From: Sapria himalayana
Taxonomy: Eukaryota; Streptophyta; Magnoliopsida; Malpighiales; Rafflesiaceae
Length of the DNA stretch: 64,000 bases
NCBI GenBank assembly: GCA_029783825.1
Contig: JAREIK010018624.1
Span: 62,001 to 126,000, forward strand
Reading direction: 5' to 3'
The notes under the pieces were generated by a model, which saw only the letters and a list, made by a program, of their open reading frames with translations, made no database searches and had not been told where the DNA came from. The translations under genes were made by a program, and so were the position numbers. Each line of letters begins with the position of its first letter. Within the stretch, counting starts at the first letter, position 1. Below, one piece after another: positions 61,529-64,000 of this stretch.

Positions 61529-64000
61529 TTCACTATTATTTTAATTTTTATTTTAATTATTTATCAGTTTATTTTTATAGAAATATTAATTACAAAATAA
61601 ATTATTAGTGAGACAGATCTAATTTAAATTAAACCGGTATATCCTAAATAATAAAGAATAAATCTCATTTTTTTTATTTTAATTTTAAATATTCAATTTT
61701 AATTATATATTTGTTTATTTTTTATATAAATATTAATTACAAAATAAATTATGAGTTACACAAATATAATTTATATAAATTATTTTTCATCAAAATAATA
61801 TATATAAACTTTTTAAAAGAAAAAAAAATTTCAAAACAAAAGATTATTATATAGTAATATATTTTACATTGCTTGTGAATCATTTTAGGTTTTGTAATTT
61901 TATTATAATTGATATCTATCTTATTAATAATAGATTATTAATTTATTTTTTGATCATTATTAGAATATTTATCAAAAAAATAGTTTATATTGAATTTATA
62001 TGATATATAAATATAATGATTTTTATAACTAAATATTAAAATCACTTTTGAAAAAAATTTAAAAATTATTATATTTTCAAAGGTTATAACCATAAAAAAT
62101 GAGAAAAAATAATAAAAATAAATTTTTTTATATCATTTTTTAAATAAAACCTATAGATCATTAAATGCTTACTTACTTAAATCAGTAAGCTCATAAATCG
62201 CGAAACCCCTAAATACATAAACCTTTTAACAGCTATATACTACTTAATAAATAATAAATCTCATTTTTATTTCTATTTATTATAATTTTAAATATTCATT
62301 TTAATTATTTATAGTTTAATTTTTTAGAAAAATTAATTACAAAATAAATTTCGAGTGAGACAAATATTATTTAAATAATTTATTTTAATAAAAAAAATAT
62401 AACCTAATAAAAAAAGAACATTTTAAAAATTAAATATTATTATTTAGTAATATATTTTGATTTGATTTTGAATCATTTTGTGTTATGTAAAATATTTTAA
62501 TTAATATTTATATTATTTTTATAGTTTATTAATTTAATTTTTTATCATTATTATAATATATATCATTAAAATTATTTATATTGAATTTATATGATATATA
62601 ATTAGCAAGATTAATATAATTATACATGATATTCATATTTCAAAAAATTTTAAAAATTATTTTATTTTCAAAGGTTATAACCTTTGAAAATCAGAAAAAA
62701 TAAAAAATAGAATTTTAAATTTTTATTATATAAATAAAACCTATAAACCACTAAATGCCTAAAAACAAAAATTTCTAAACTTTTAAACGATAAAACTCCT
62801 AAATAATCAAACCATTAAACTAGTATAACCTATATAATAAATCATAAATCTCATTTTAATTTGTATTCATTATAATTTTAAATATTCATTTTAATTATTT
62901 ATTAGTTTATTTTTTATAGAAATATCAATCACAAAATAAATAATGAGTTAGACAAATATAATTTTAATAATTTATTTTTAATCAAAAAAAAAATAAGCTT
63001 ATATAAAGAAGTAAAAATTTAAAAACAAAAAATTATTAATTAGTAATATATTTTATTTAGATTTTGAATCATTATATATAAGTTTTACAATTATATTTTA
63101 AGATGCGATCAATCTTATTAATAATAGTTTATTAATTTATTATTTGATCATTTTTATAATATCAAACAATAAAATTACTTATATTCAATTAAAATGTCTT
63201 ATAATTATTAAGTTATTATAACTAAATATTATATTTACATTTAAAAACAATTTAAAAATTATTATATTTTCAAAGGTTTAAACCTTCAAAAATGATAAAA
63301 AATTACAAAAAAAAATTTTATTATTTAAATAAAACTTATAAACCACTAAAAGCCAAACATTTAAATCTCTAGACTTTTAAACTCCAAAACCCCCTAAATA
63401 CTTAAATCATTAAACCTATATAACCTAAATAATAAATAATAAATAATAAATCTCATTTTTATTTGTATTCATTATAATTTTAAATATTCATTTTAATTAT
63501 TTTTTAGTTTATTTTTATAGAAATATTAATTACAAAATAAATAATGAGTGAGACAGATATAATTTAAATAATTAATTTTTTATGAAAAAAAATATGCTTA
63601 TAAAAATATATAAAAATTCAAAAATTTTAAAATTTTATTTAGTAAACTAATTTACTTTGATTTTGAATTATTTTGGGTTCTTCAAATATATTTTAATTAA
63701 TATCTATCTTATTAATAATAGTTTATTAATTTATTTTTTTAAATTATTATAATATATATTAATACATTTTTTATATTTAATCTACAACAAATATAATTAT
63801 TAAGATTATTATAACTAAGTATTGTATTCATATTTTAGAACTATTAAAAAATTATTATATTTTTAAAGGTTATAACCTTTGAAAATCACGAAAATTCATA
63901 AAAATGATTTTTTTTATTTCATTGATTAAATAAAACCTATAAACACCTAAATGTGTAAACATATAAATCAATCAACTCCTTAACCCGAAAACTACAAAAT
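61529..64000 (-). repeat. Satellite block 11, reverse orientation, runs off the window
   Basis: About four monomers in reverse, matching the satellite upstream of segment B in copy 1 (window 1-3131). The type near 62195 (AAATCGCGAAACCCCTAAATAC) is the complement of that at 2440. A perfect 28-bp palindrome lies at 62664-62691. The array continues beyond 64000. No gene is visible. Confidence 0.9.

Noticed and set aside
1..64000. CRISPR-like or prokaryotic repeat array
   Set aside because: The repeat is about 600 bp, has no spacer pattern, no cas genes and no bacterial gene structure. The context is a plant satellite.
1..64000. Organellar (mitochondrial or plastid) origin because of high AT content
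   Set aside because: No organellar gene, rRNA or tRNA is visible, and hAT transposons plus a tandem higher-order satellite indicate nuclear DNA.
1..64000. Calling the array a functional centromere
   Set aside because: Higher-order structure and dyads are compatible with one, but telomere-adjacent or knob heterochromatin would look the same. CENH3 binding data would be needed.

Overview
The window is a very AT-rich block of plant nuclear DNA, almost certainly heterochromatic, with no intact protein-coding gene, tRNA or rRNA that I can support. Angiosperm origin is inferred from three RICESLEEPER/Ac-like hAT transposon copies, a second hAT-type element with plant-style GC-rich ends, and many degenerate TTTAGGG-type (plant telomere-like) heptamers. 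I cannot name the species.

The backbone is a satellite with a monomer of about 600 bp. In forward orientation each monomer starts with a degenerate telomere-like stretch (TTTAGG/TTTAGGGG/GGTTTAG words). It then carries a near-perfect palindrome centred on AAAGGTTATAACCTTT, followed by AT-rich sequence ending in landmarks such as ATTCAAAATCAAAGTAAAAT and TTTGTAATTAATATTTCTAT. Distinguishable monomer types recur in the same order every ~6.1-6.2 kb (about ten monomers), which is a higher-order repeat. The array changes orientation three times: forward 1-~23176, reverse ~23177-35031, forward ~35032-57103, reverse ~57104-64000.

Three kinds of insert ride in the array. (1) Segment B is a ~2.46 kb, less AT-rich block of unknown origin with an interstitial telomere-like tract. 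It is present at 3132-5593 (+), 26719-29200 (-) and 59061-61528 (-), always at the same place in the monomer. (2) A ~3.7 kb hAT transposon is at 14911-18616, 37467-41052 (5' truncated) and 52336-56029. All copies sit in the same monomer position, copies 1 and 3 have the same target-site duplication, and all three transposase genes share nonsense mutations. One dead insertion was therefore probably multiplied by satellite amplification. (3) Two inserts occur once: a 999-bp hAT-type non-autonomous element (50336-51334) that keeps a phase-consistent spliced C-terminal transposase remnant, and a 527-bp unidentified insertion (8965-9491) flanked by ATTAT repeats.

Between the inserts there is only satellite, plus local minisatellites: an 11-bp GATTTTTTTTT array, a (TA)n expansion, and heptamer (TTTATTA)n runs that lead into TTTAGGG. 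The main biological content is structural: inverted higher-order repeats, a conserved dyad in every monomer, and a record of insertion, amplification and inversion. Centromeric or knob identity is possible but not shown by sequence alone.
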